Below, piece after piece: positions 40,599 to 48,915 of a stretch of DNA of 64,000 nucleotides. The notes under the pieces were generated by a model, which was not told the origin of the DNA, made no database searches, and worked only from the letters and a program-made list of their open reading frames with translations. The position numbers and the translations under genes were made by a program. The stretch covers positions 1 through 64,000 of the forward strand of contig JBPOJA010000009.1 in NCBI GenBank assembly GCA_052034085.1, given 5' to 3'. Source of the DNA: UBA1426 sp052034085 (GTDB lineage: Bacteria; Bacillota; Clostridia; Peptostreptococcales; Anaerovoracaceae). The stretch's first letter is position 1; every line of letters begins with the position of its first letter.

Positions 40599-40760
40599 TG
40601 AATTGCCCTTTGGCAGCTTCGCCTGGCATGGGCCGGGTCCTGCGCAATAAGAATCTGTGAACCTCGTCAGGTCCGGAAGGAAGCAGCGATAAGCGGAATC
40701 TCTTATGTGCCGCAGCCAAGCCTGTCTCATAACCATGCGGGGCTGGCAAAGGGCAATTTC
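40599..40760 (+). ncRNA. ffs: Signal recognition particle RNA (4.5S/6S-type)
   Basis: The diagnostic SRP domain is present near 40668-40700: GTCAGGTCCGGAAGGAAGCAGC followed by a symmetric-loop region, which binds Ffh. The ends pair over AATTGCCCTTTG (40601-40612) with CAAAGGGCAATT (40747-40758), giving a long closed rod. At about 160 bases it is between the small (about 100) and large Bacillus (about 270) forms and shows no clear Alu domain. A promoter lies just upstream. The ffs-dnaX-ybaB-recR order is classical. Confidence 0.93.
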
Positions 40761-40807
40761 CGGTTTTCAGCTCTTTGTGAAATCAAAATGCATTAGGAGA
40801 GCAAACA

Positions 40808-42274
40808 ATGCATCAGGCTTTGTACAGAAGGTTCAGACCGGAAACTTTTGAAGGTATTCTGGGCCAGAACCATATAGTTAAAATCCTTCAGAATCAGGTG
40901 AGGACGGGCACGGTGGGCCATGCCTATCTTTTTTGTGGGACCAGAGGCACAGGAAAGACCACGACTGCGAGAGTTTTGGCAAAGGGAGTCAATTGCACCG
41001 ATGAATTGAAAAACCGCCCCTGCGGTATCTGTGATAATTGTGTGGCCATTAGGGACGGTGTCTTTATGGATGTCATAGAAATTGATGCTGCATCCAATAA
41101 CGGCGTGGAAAATATCAGGGAACTCAGAGAAAGTGTAAAGTATGCGCCGGTAAAAGGGAGGTATAAAGTTTACATAATAGATGAGGTTCACATGCTGACC
41201 AAAGAAGCCTTTAATGCCCTTCTGAAGACCCTGGAGGAACCTCCTGAATATATTATGTTCATACTGGCTACAACAGAGCCTTCAAAACTGCCGGCAACTG
41301 TTTTATCACGATGTATGAGGCTGGACTTTCACAGGGTTTCCGAACTTACAATAATAGAAAGCATGAAAGATATCTGCGACCAGGTTGGGGTGACCGTGGA
41401 AGAAGCAGGACTGAAACTCATAGCCGCAAACGGCGATGGCTCAGTAAGGGACAGCCTGTCCCTGCTTGATAAGTGCATTGCAACGGGAGAGAGAAATATC
41501 AGCAGGAGTCAGGTGCTGGAAGCACTTGGAACCAGAGGTGAGGAAGAATTTATTCAGCTGACGGAAATGGTTCATAATGGACAGCTGGGAGATGCCCTTC
41601 TTTACATAAATTCAGCTATTGCCGGGGGTATTGATGCGAGACAATTTTTAAAGGACTGGACAGCTCATTACAGAAATCTGATGCTTTTAAAATATCTGGA
41701 TAAGGGCGAGGATATTCTCAATCTTTCAGAAGAAAATATATCAAGGATGAAAGGTCAAAGCCGGGAATTAACTCAGGAGGAAATCAACAAAGGCATATAT
41801 ACGCTGGCTGAGGCACATTCCGACGCCAGGTGGTCAGGCCAGCCAAGGATCCATCTTGAACTGGCGGCAGCCCGATTGTCAGGCACAGCAACTGAGAAAA
41901 CAGCAGAACAAAAAACTACATTTCCAAAGACAGAAGTAATCAGGGAAGATGGTAACTGGGCGCAAATCTGGGAAAAGATAGTGACGGAGGCGGAAGGAGA
42001 AAAGAAGTCGCTGTACATGCTGAAAAACGCCTGCATACCGGTTTGCTCGGAAGAAGGATGCCTTATGCTGGAAATAAGCACACCGACTGCCGAAAGAATA
42101 GTAAAGGAAAATAAAGACCTGCTGCAGAGTCTTCTCGATAAACATTCAGATAAATCTGTCAGACTGGCTTACAAATTATCCGACCGGGGCAATAAACCCG
42201 CAAAAGAAAAAAATGCAGAAGAGCTGGCAGAAGAAATAAGTGACCTTTTAAATATTGATGTGGAAATTGTATAG
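40808..42274 (+). CDS. dnaX: DNA polymerase III gamma/tau subunit
   Basis: A 488-residue clamp-loader ATPase. The N-terminus has YRRFRPETFEGILGQ, Walker A GTRGTGKTTTA, a four-Cys zinc module (CTDELKNRPCGICDNC), Walker B IIDEVHMLT and the sensor SRC motif LSRCMRLDF. Domain III and a short C-terminal region follow; the tail is shorter than in most tau proteins. AGGAGAG precedes the ATG, 48 bases after the SRP RNA. No slippery A-run with a stem suggesting programmed frameshift was noticed. Confidence 0.95.
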   Translation: MHQALYRRFRPETFEGILGQNHIVKILQNQVRTGTVGHAYLFCGTRGTGKTTTARVLAKGVNCTDELKNRPCGICDNCVAIRDGVFMDVIEIDAASNNGVENIRELRESVKYAPVKGRYKVYIIDEVHMLTKEAFNALLKTLEEPPEYIMFILATTEPSKLPATVLSRCMRLDFHRVSELTIIESMKDICDQVGVTVEEAGLKLIAANGDGSVRDSLSLLDKCIATGERNISRSQVLEALGTRGEEEFIQLTEMVHNGQLGDALLYINSAIAGGIDARQFLKDWTAHYRNLMLLKYLDKGEDILNLSEENISRMKGQSRELTQEEINKGIYTLAEAHSDARWSGQPRIHLELAAARLSGTATEKTAEQKTTFPKTEVIREDGNWAQIWEKIVTEAEGEKKSLYMLKNACIPVCSEEGCLMLEISTPTAERIVKENKDLLQSLLDKHSDKSVRLAYKLSDRGNKPAKEKNAEELAEEISDLLNIDVEIV

Positions 42275-42283
42275 GAGGTACAG

Positions 42284-42634
42284 ATGGGAAAAGGAATGAA
42301 GGCAGGTAAAAAAGCTAAGCCCGCGCAGGCGAATATGCAAAAGCAGATGCAACAGATGCAGATATTGCAGCAGCAGATGGATGATTTAAGAGAAGAACTC
42401 GATAAGCAGGAAATTTCCGCAACTGCAGGCGGGGGTGCGGTGACCGCCACCGTGAACGGAAAGCATGAGCTGGTCGGCCTTGTAATTCAGCCGGATGCTG
42501 TGGATTCCGATGATCTGGAAATGCTCCAGGATTTAATTATTGCGGCTGTAAACGAAGGGCACAGACAGGTGGAAGAACTGTCAGCCAGGGAAATGGAAAA
42601 ACTCACCGGTGGCCTCGGCATCCCCGGACTCTAG
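42284..42634 (+). CDS. YbaB/EbfC family nucleoid-associated protein
   Basis: A 116-residue DNA-binding protein that forms a tweezer-like dimer. The N-terminal helix is rich in Met, Gln and Lys (KQMQQMQILQQQMDDL), followed by the conserved AGGGAVTATVNGKHELVGLVI strand region. TAGGAGG lies before the ATG, 9 bases after dnaX. It is encoded between dnaX and recR as in most bacteria. Confidence 0.95.
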   Translation: MGKGMKAGKKAKPAQANMQKQMQQMQILQQQMDDLREELDKQEISATAGGGAVTATVNGKHELVGLVIQPDAVDSDDLEMLQDLIIAAVNEGHRQVEELSAREMEKLTGGLGIPGL

Positions 42635-42664
42635 ACTGAATACTGAGTGAAAGCGTAAAATAAC

Positions 42665-43264
42665 ATGAAAAACTACCCTAAGCCATTAAGCAATCTGATA
42701 AATCAGCTGGCAAGGCTGCCCGGCATAGGAGGAAAGACAGCCCAGAGACTGGCTTTCTTCATTTTGTCCATGGATGAAAAGGAGGCATTGGCGCTTGCAG
42801 ATGCCATAGTTGAAGGCAAAAAAACTATGAAATACTGCAGTATATGCGGTAACCTGACAGATGAAAACCCATGCAGAATCTGCACCGATGCCGGCAGAAA
42901 TCAAAAAGTGGTCTGCGTGGTGGAAAGCGCCAGAGATGTAGGCTCCATGGAAAGAATCAAGGAATACAATGGTTTATACCATGTGCTTCATGGCGTAATT
43001 TCACCCATGGAAGGCATCGGCCCTGAAGACATAAACCTGAAATCCCTTATTACCAGGCTTCGCGAAAACGATATCGAAGAGCTGATACTTGCCACCAATC
43101 CCAATATCGAGGGAGAAGCCACTGCCATGTACATAGCCAGGCTGGTAAAGCCTTCAGGCATTAAAGTAAGCCGTATCGCTCACGGGATCCCTGTGGGGGG
43201 AGATCTGGAGTATGCAGATGAGATTACTTTGTTGAAGGCTATGGAAGGAAGAAGGGAATTGTAG
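42665..43264 (+). CDS. recR: Recombination mediator RecR
   Basis: A 199-residue protein that helps load RecA at gaps with RecF and RecO. The helix-hairpin-helix (LARLPGIGGKTAQRLAF), four-Cys zinc finger (CSICGN... CRICTD) and Toprim domain (CVVESARDVGSMER, then GPEDI and ATNPNIEGEATA) occur in the normal order. Start and length are normal. Confidence 0.97.
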   Translation: MKNYPKPLSNLINQLARLPGIGGKTAQRLAFFILSMDEKEALALADAIVEGKKTMKYCSICGNLTDENPCRICTDAGRNQKVVCVVESARDVGSMERIKEYNGLYHVLHGVISPMEGIGPEDINLKSLITRLRENDIEELILATNPNIEGEATAMYIARLVKPSGIKVSRIAHGIPVGGDLEYADEITLLKAMEGRREL

Positions 43265-43298
43265 CAAAGTAATAACATGCCAATAGCAAAAACGTAGT

Positions 43299-43345
43299 TG
43301 CCAGTTATCTGAAAATTAGCTAATATTAGATAACTGGCATTTTAT
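43299..43345 (+). terminator. Terminator of the dnaX-recR operon
   Basis: TGCCAGTTATCT (43299-43310) pairs perfectly with AGATAACTGGCA (43328-43339), followed by TTTTA. A 12-bp stem with a 17-base loop. Confidence 0.85.
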
Positions 43346-43407
43346 AATTTATTTATTACATGTAGCCGGTAATCTAAGCGATACTCTTTCGCAAAGGAGG
43401 TAGTGTT

Positions 43408-44910
43408 TTGGGTACAGAAGTAATTGTAAAAATGCATTTTCTGGACTGGATAGTTATCGCCTTGTATGTGGCAATGATATTGGGTGTAGGATATTATTTT
43501 TCCAAGAAATCCCAGGGTTTTGATGACTATTTCATGGCAGGAAGAGACCTGAATGCGCCTTTGTTAGTAGGAACTCTGGTCTCCACATTCTACGGCCTGG
43601 ATACACTTTTCGGAAATTCGGAAATCGGATTCTTTGAAGGTATTTCAGGCTTCTTTGCTTATGGACTTCCATACACAGGTCTGTATGCAATAATGGCATT
43701 TATGTCTCCTTATTTCAGAGAAAAATTCCCCGATGGCACAACAATGCAGGAAATAACATTCAGAAAGTATGGCAAAACCGCAGGAATCGTATCATCGATA
43801 GCTTCATTCCTGTATTCCACCAACACCATGGAAATGATGGGTATAGGCTTTATGTTAAGGCTAATTACGGGAATGCCCTACTGGCTTGGTGTCCTGATTG
43901 GAGCTATTTTCATAACAGCCTTTACCTGGATGGGTGGCTTGTGGGCTGTTACCATGACCGACTTCATACAGTTTGTCATAATGATGATGACCGTAGGGTT
44001 GGCACTTATTATAGGCTGGAATATGATTGGGGGCTATGAGAATATTGTTATAGGTCTCCAGGAGTTTGTGGGAGAAGATTCAGAATACTACTTTACTGTG
44101 AGTGCGGGATATTTAACTCCATGGACATTGTTTGCTTATTCGCTGACTGCATTTTCGGTACTTGCAGAACCAGCCTTCTTCCAAAGGATATTTGCCTCTT
44201 CAGGCCCTCACGAAATCAGAAGAGCTTTCACTGCAGGTATTCCCATGTGGCTGTCTTATGACTGGATTGTCGCATTCCTGGGTATAATGGGTGCGGCAGC
44301 AGTAGGGCTTCAGATTATTCCCGAGGATATAGCGGCCAACGAGGCCCTGTTCGCAATTGCAGGTCAGTACTTGCCCGCCGGGGTTTTGGGATTGTTCATT
44401 GCCGGAGTTTTTTCAGCAGCCATGTCTACTGCAGACTCCTATTTCCTGGTGGCCGGCGGTGTTGTAGGATTTGATATTTATAAAGGTGTAATCAATCCGG
44501 AAGCAGACCAGAAGCAGACTGAAAGAATGACTAAGATCGGAGTCCTTATTTCTGCGTCACTTTCGCTTGCCCTGGCATTCGGCTTTGAAAGAATAATGGA
44601 AGTCTGGGTCTTCCAGGCAACCATCATTATTACCACTTGCATTATCCCGGTATATTTTGGCACCTTCTCCAAGAAGCCTCCCAAGAAGATAGCGGGAACC
44701 GTTGCCACTGTATTTGGTTTCTTCGCATCCATTATCTGGTATATATGGACCAACTTTTTCGGAACATACATAGAGGATATGGATATTTACGTTATTAAAA
44801 TCGGTGAAATGGAACTCTGGCAGGAATACGGCATACTTATCATTACGCCGATAGTCTTTATTCTTTACATGATCTTCAATGCCATTGGCAAAGAGACTGC
44901 AGAAGAATAG
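43408..44910 (+). CDS. Sodium:solute symporter, module copy 1
   Basis: A 500-residue SSS-family transporter with about 13 spans, starting with TTG at 43408 behind a perfect AAAGGAGG (43393-43400). Marks include YYFSKKSQGFDDYFMAGRDL, STFYGLDTLFG, FTWMGGLWAVTMTDFIQF and SAAMSTADSYFLVAGG, the helix carrying Na+-site serines. Its C-terminal half and the next small gene are nearly the same as in the module at 45145-46801, so the pair arose by tandem duplication. The substrate is unknown. An alpha-keto acid or amino acid derivative is possible. Confidence 0.9.
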   Translation: MGTEVIVKMHFLDWIVIALYVAMILGVGYYFSKKSQGFDDYFMAGRDLNAPLLVGTLVSTFYGLDTLFGNSEIGFFEGISGFFAYGLPYTGLYAIMAFMSPYFREKFPDGTTMQEITFRKYGKTAGIVSSIASFLYSTNTMEMMGIGFMLRLITGMPYWLGVLIGAIFITAFTWMGGLWAVTMTDFIQFVIMMMTVGLALIIGWNMIGGYENIVIGLQEFVGEDSEYYFTVSAGYLTPWTLFAYSLTAFSVLAEPAFFQRIFASSGPHEIRRAFTAGIPMWLSYDWIVAFLGIMGAAAVGLQIIPEDIAANEALFAIAGQYLPAGVLGLFIAGVFSAAMSTADSYFLVAGGVVGFDIYKGVINPEADQKQTERMTKIGVLISASLSLALAFGFERIMEVWVFQATIIITTCIIPVYFGTFSKKPPKKIAGTVATVFGFFASIIWYIWTNFFGTYIEDMDIYVIKIGEMELWQEYGILIITPIVFILYMIFNAIGKETAEE

Positions 44911-44928
44911 GAAAGGAGCTGAACTGAT

Positions 44929-45066
44929 ATGATTTGGGATTCCGTTTGGGATATAGGATGTAATGTATTTGGTTTCATCGCCATAATTGGACCTCTCATG
45001 CTGGTTGGCTGGTATTTCAAAGCCGCAAAAGAGAAGTTCAGAAAGCTCCACGAAAGAGACCGGTAG
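44929..45066 (+). CDS. 45-residue single-span membrane peptide, module copy 1
   Basis: A short gene with GAAAGGAG before its ATG, 18 bases after the symporter stop. Residues about 9-30 form one membrane span and the tail is strongly basic (KAAKEKFRKLHERDR), which should lie inside. Almost the same peptide follows the second symporter copy (46655), which shows it is a real selected gene. It most likely is an accessory subunit of the symporter. Confidence 0.85.
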   Translation: MIWDSVWDIGCNVFGFIAIIGPLMLVGWYFKAAKEKFRKLHERDR

Positions 45067-45078
45067 ATTGTCGGAATC

Positions 45079-45112
45079 AGCCTCCTTGAGATTTTCAAGG
45101 AGGCTTAAGTTA
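45079..45112 (+). terminator. Hairpin after module copy 1
   Basis: AGCCTCCTTGA (45079-45089) pairs perfectly with TCAAGGAGGCT (45095-45105) with a 5-base loop. The following sequence is only weakly T-rich, so termination may be partial. Confidence 0.65.
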
Positions 45113-45144
45113 TATTAATTTCAAATTTTTAAAGGAGGGATAGC

Positions 45145-46653
45145 TTGAGTACGGATGTAATTGTTAAGTTGCATGCGGCTGACTGGGTGGTAATTGCTTT
45201 ATACGTTGGAATGATTCTATATGTGGGTTACTATTTTTCAAAAAAATCCCAGGGCTTCGACGACTATTTTATGGCAGGAAGGGATTTAAATGCCCCCTTG
45301 CTGGTAGGAACACTGGTTTCTACATTTTACGGCCTGGATACACTTTTCGGGGACTCCGAAGTAGGCTTCTTCGAAGGTATATCAGGTTTCTTTGCGTATG
45401 GACTCCCTTATACGGTTCTGTATGCGCTGATGGCGTTTCTGTCACCCTATATAAGGGATAAGTTCCCCGATGGAACAACAATGCAGGAAATTACTTTCAA
45501 AAAGTATGGTAAAACCGCCGGTGTCATATCGTCCATAGCGGCTTTTATGTACTCCACTAACACTATGGAAATGATGGGAATAGGTTTCCTGCTCAGGCTT
45601 GTAACAGGCATGCCTTTCGTGGTTGGTACGATTATCGGTGCAGTTTTTGTCACCGGATTCACATGGCTGGGTGGACTCTGGGCCGTTACAATTACGGACT
45701 TTATCCAGTTTGTAATTATGCTGGCAACCGCGGGCATAGCTCTGATAGTTGGTTGGAACATGATAGGTGGATATGAAAATATCATGGTTGGCCTGGAAGC
45801 CTTCGTTGGCGAAGATGCCGAGTATTACTTCACAATGGACGCAGGATATCTGACACCATGGACTTTGTTCGCCTATTCAGTTACGGCATTTTCAGTATTG
45901 GCAGAACCGGCATTCTTCCAGAGAATTTTTGCATCTTCAGGTCCCAAGGAAATCAGAAAGGCTTTCGGTGCCGGGATTCCCATGTGGCTTGCTTACGACT
46001 GGATAGTATGCTTTATAGGAATCATGGGAGCCGCTGCCATTGGATTAGAAATCATACCTGATGACATTGTTGCAAACGAGGCTCTGTTCGCAATAGCCGG
46101 ACAGTATCTGCCGGCAGGTGTTTTAGGTTTATTTATAGCAGGTGTATTTTCAGCGGCTATGTCCACTGCAGACTCATATTTCCTGGTAGCAGGCGGTGTA
46201 ATCGGCTATGATATTTATAAAGGTGTTATCAAACCTGATGCCACCATGGAGCAAACTGAGAGAATGACCAAGATAGGAGTAATCATTTCTGCAGCATTAT
46301 CGCTCTTCCTGGCTTTCTTCTTTGACAGAATAATGGAAGTTTGGGTGTTCCAGGCTACAATGATTATCACAACTTGTATTATACCGGTTTATTTTGGAAC
46401 TTTTTCAAAGAAAGCTCCAAAGATGATAGCAGGAACGGTTGCAACGGCCTTTGGGTTCTTCTCGTCAATCATCTGGTATATATGGACCAACTTTTTCGGT
46501 ACATATATAGAAGATATGGATATTTATGTAATCAAAATTGGGGAAGTTGAACTCTGGCAGGAGTATGGTATACTGATTATCACACCCATTGTCTTTATTC
46601 TTTACTTAGTTTTCAATAAGCTTGGCACCAAAGTGGCAGAGGAGGTGGAGTAG
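45145..46653 (+). CDS. Sodium:solute symporter, module copy 2
   Basis: A 502-residue close paralogue of the preceding symporter, sharing most residues and also beginning with TTG behind AAAGGAGGG. The Na+-site helix SAAMSTADSYFLVAGG and all spans are conserved. Differences are scattered and conservative (for example FRKYGKTAGIV against FKKYGKTAGVI), with silent changes throughout the DNA, so the duplication is old. Two copies may differ in affinity or regulation. Confidence 0.9.
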   Translation: MSTDVIVKLHAADWVVIALYVGMILYVGYYFSKKSQGFDDYFMAGRDLNAPLLVGTLVSTFYGLDTLFGDSEVGFFEGISGFFAYGLPYTVLYALMAFLSPYIRDKFPDGTTMQEITFKKYGKTAGVISSIAAFMYSTNTMEMMGIGFLLRLVTGMPFVVGTIIGAVFVTGFTWLGGLWAVTITDFIQFVIMLATAGIALIVGWNMIGGYENIMVGLEAFVGEDAEYYFTMDAGYLTPWTLFAYSVTAFSVLAEPAFFQRIFASSGPKEIRKAFGAGIPMWLAYDWIVCFIGIMGAAAIGLEIIPDDIVANEALFAIAGQYLPAGVLGLFIAGVFSAAMSTADSYFLVAGGVIGYDIYKGVIKPDATMEQTERMTKIGVIISAALSLFLAFFFDRIMEVWVFQATMIITTCIIPVYFGTFSKKAPKMIAGTVATAFGFFSSIIWYIWTNFFGTYIEDMDIYVIKIGEVELWQEYGILIITPIVFILYLVFNKLGTKVAEEVE

Positions 46654-46654
46654 G

Positions 46655-46801
46655 ATGATCTGGGATACGGTATGGGATGCAGGCTGCAACATATTTGGAT
46701 TAGTTGCTATCATAGGACCTCTGATGCTGGTGGGCTGGTATTTCAAGGCTGCCAAGGAGAAATTCAGAAAACTGCACGAGAGAGATCAGGAATCAAAATA
46801 A
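46655..46801 (+). CDS. 48-residue single-span membrane peptide, module copy 2
   Basis: A paralogue of the 45-residue peptide at 44929, identical over IIGPLMLVGWYFKAAKEKF and RKLHERD, with a three-residue longer tail. The ATG is 1 base after the symporter stop, and GGAGGTGGAG within the end of that gene serves as RBS. It should be translated in step with the transporter. Confidence 0.87.
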   Translation: MIWDTVWDAGCNIFGLVAIIGPLMLVGWYFKAAKEKFRKLHERDQESK

Positions 46802-46854
46802 TCATTGGCATATCGTAAGATTTGCAGCAAAAGATTGACAATTGCGAGAATTAC

Positions 46855-46892
46855 AAAGCAGTGAGCACTGGCTCACTGCTTTGCTCTTGATT
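46855..46892 (+). terminator. Terminator after module copy 2
   Basis: AAAGCAGTGAGC (46855-46866) pairs perfectly with GCTCACTGCTTT (46871-46882), with an ACTG loop and a T-containing tail. Confidence 0.82.
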
Positions 46893-46947
46893 ATTGGGAG
46901 CAACAAATATAGTATGGATTATATCAATTGAGTATGGAGAGTCATTT

Positions 46948-48915
46948 TTGTTTAAGATAGTATCAGATTACAAATTAACGGGGGATCAGCCCCAGGCCGT
47001 GGATGAGCTCAGCCTGGGCATTTTAAACGGAGAGAAGCATCAGACTCTTTTGGGAGTGACGGGATCCGGAAAAACTTTTACTATGGCCAACGTAATAGAG
47101 AGAGTGCAGAAGCCCACTCTGGTCATTTCCCATAATAAAACATTGGCAGCCCAGCTTTGTGGTGAATTTAAGGAGTTTTTTCCAGACAATGCAGTGGAAT
47201 ATTTCGTAAGCTATTATGATTATTATCAGCCCGAGGCCTATGTGCCCGCCACTGATCTGTACATAGAAAAAGACTCCGATATAAACGATGAAATAGATAA
47301 ATTAAGGCATTCTGCCACCGCAGCCCTTTCGGAAAGAAGAGACGTCATTATTGTTGCCAGCGTTTCCTGCATTTACGGACTGGGCAGCCCCGTGGACTAT
47401 GAAAACCAGGTAATATCACTGCGGCCGGGCATGGAAAAAGAGCGCTATGAATTATTAAGAAAACTGGTGGATATCCAGTACACCAGAAACGATATAGCCT
47501 TTGCCAGGGGCAATTTCAGAGTGAGGGGAGATACCATTGATATTTACCCGGCAGGTGCGGAGCGGGCCGTCAGAGTTGAAATGTTCGGTGACGAAGTTGA
47601 AAAAATCAAGGAAATTAATCCCATAACCGGGGAGATTACGGGACTGCGAAATCACGTTTCAATTTTCCCGGCTTCCCATTATGTTACTTCCAAAGAAAAT
47701 ATGGAAAGAGCCATAGAGGACATAGAAGCAGAGCTGGGTGAAAGGGTCAAATGGTTCGCTGATCAGGGCAAGCTGGTGGAGGCGCAACGGCTGGAGCAAA
47801 GAACCAGATACGATATAGAAATGATGCGGGAAGTCGGCAGCTGCAAGGGAATAGAAAACTATTCCAGGCATATCAACGGCCTGGCTCCCGGAGCAAAACC
47901 CTACACTCTAATCGATTATTTCCCCAAAGACTTTCTGATAATAATAGACGAATCCCATGTAATGCTGCCCCAGCTGCGGGGAATGTGGGCTGGAGACAGA
48001 TCCAGGAAGATGAATCTGGTGGATTACGGTTTCCGACTGCCGTCGGCATTGGATAACAGGCCTCTGTCTTTCAAGGAATTTGAAAGCATGGTAAACCAGA
48101 TTGTTTATGTGAGCGCAACTCCTGCTGAATATGAGAAAGAAAAAAGCGGCGGTAAAATAACTCAGCAGATTATCCGGCCAACAGGCCTGCTGGATCCGGA
48201 AATCTATGTGAGACCCACTGAAGGCCAGATAGATGACCTGATAGGTGAAATTAATCAGGTGGTCGATAAAGGCGAAAGAGTTCTGGTAACTACTCTGACC
48301 AAAAAAATGGCAGAAAGTCTGACTGGTTACCTGCGAAATGTGGGTATAAAAGTAAGATATCTTCACTCAGAGGTAGAAACCCTTGAAAGAATGGAAATCA
48401 TCAGGGATCTGCGCCTGGGTGTTTTCCATGTGCTGGTTGGAATCAACCTCCTCCGGGAGGGGCTGGATCTGCCCGAAGTTTCACTTGTGGCTATTCTTGA
48501 TGCAGACAAGGAAGGCTTCCTCAGAACGGAAACTTCCCTGATACAGACATGCGGGCGTGCGGCCAGGAACATTTCGGGCAGGGTGATAATGTATGCCGAT
48601 GAAATCAGCCCTGCCATGGAAAAGGCCATGGCGGAAACGGAAAGAAGGCGCAGTATACAGGCCGCCTACAATAAAGAGCATGGTATTACGCCCAGAACCA
48701 TAGAAAAATCCATAAGGGACATAATTGAAGCAACCAAGGCCATGGAAGCCGGGGATGATTATTATCTGGGCAAGAGTCCTTTGGAGCTTACAAAGAAGGA
48801 ACTGGCCGATTATATAAAACATCTTGAAAAAGAGATGCGGCAGGCAGCTGCAGACCTGCAGTTTGAAAGAGCCGCCCTGTTGCGCGACAGGCTGTTTGAC
48901 TTAAAAGGAGTATAG
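46948..48915 (+). CDS. uvrB: UvrABC system protein B
   Basis: A 655-residue nucleotide excision repair helicase-like damage verifier. TTG 46948 starts the conserved N-terminus (FKIVSDYKLTGDQPQA) with TGGAGA upstream; the in-frame ATG at 46894 lies too close to the previous terminator and adds non-family residues. Walker A GVTGSGKTFT, the YYDYYQPEAYVP beta-hairpin, the DEXH-type DESHVMLPQ, and the C-terminal UVR motif (LEKEMRQAAADLQFERAALLRD) are present. Confidence 0.96.
   Translation: MFKIVSDYKLTGDQPQAVDELSLGILNGEKHQTLLGVTGSGKTFTMANVIERVQKPTLVISHNKTLAAQLCGEFKEFFPDNAVEYFVSYYDYYQPEAYVPATDLYIEKDSDINDEIDKLRHSATAALSERRDVIIVASVSCIYGLGSPVDYENQVISLRPGMEKERYELLRKLVDIQYTRNDIAFARGNFRVRGDTIDIYPAGAERAVRVEMFGDEVEKIKEINPITGEITGLRNHVSIFPASHYVTSKENMERAIEDIEAELGERVKWFADQGKLVEAQRLEQRTRYDIEMMREVGSCKGIENYSRHINGLAPGAKPYTLIDYFPKDFLIIIDESHVMLPQLRGMWAGDRSRKMNLVDYGFRLPSALDNRPLSFKEFESMVNQIVYVSATPAEYEKEKSGGKITQQIIRPTGLLDPEIYVRPTEGQIDDLIGEINQVVDKGERVLVTTLTKKMAESLTGYLRNVGIKVRYLHSEVETLERMEIIRDLRLGVFHVLVGINLLREGLDLPEVSLVAILDADKEGFLRTETSLIQTCGRAARNISGRVIMYADEISPAMEKAMAETERRRSIQAAYNKEHGITPRTIEKSIRDIIEATKAMEAGDDYYLGKSPLELTKKELADYIKHLEKEMRQAAADLQFERAALLRDRLFDLKGV

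Larger units (their letters stand above)
43408..46801 (+). repeat. Tandem duplication of a symporter plus small-peptide module
   Basis: Two units (43408-45066 and 45145-46801), each about 1.66 kb, contain the same two genes in the same order, with the same TTG starts and a hairpin after each. Protein identity is high while the DNA carries many synonymous changes. Confidence 0.9.
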
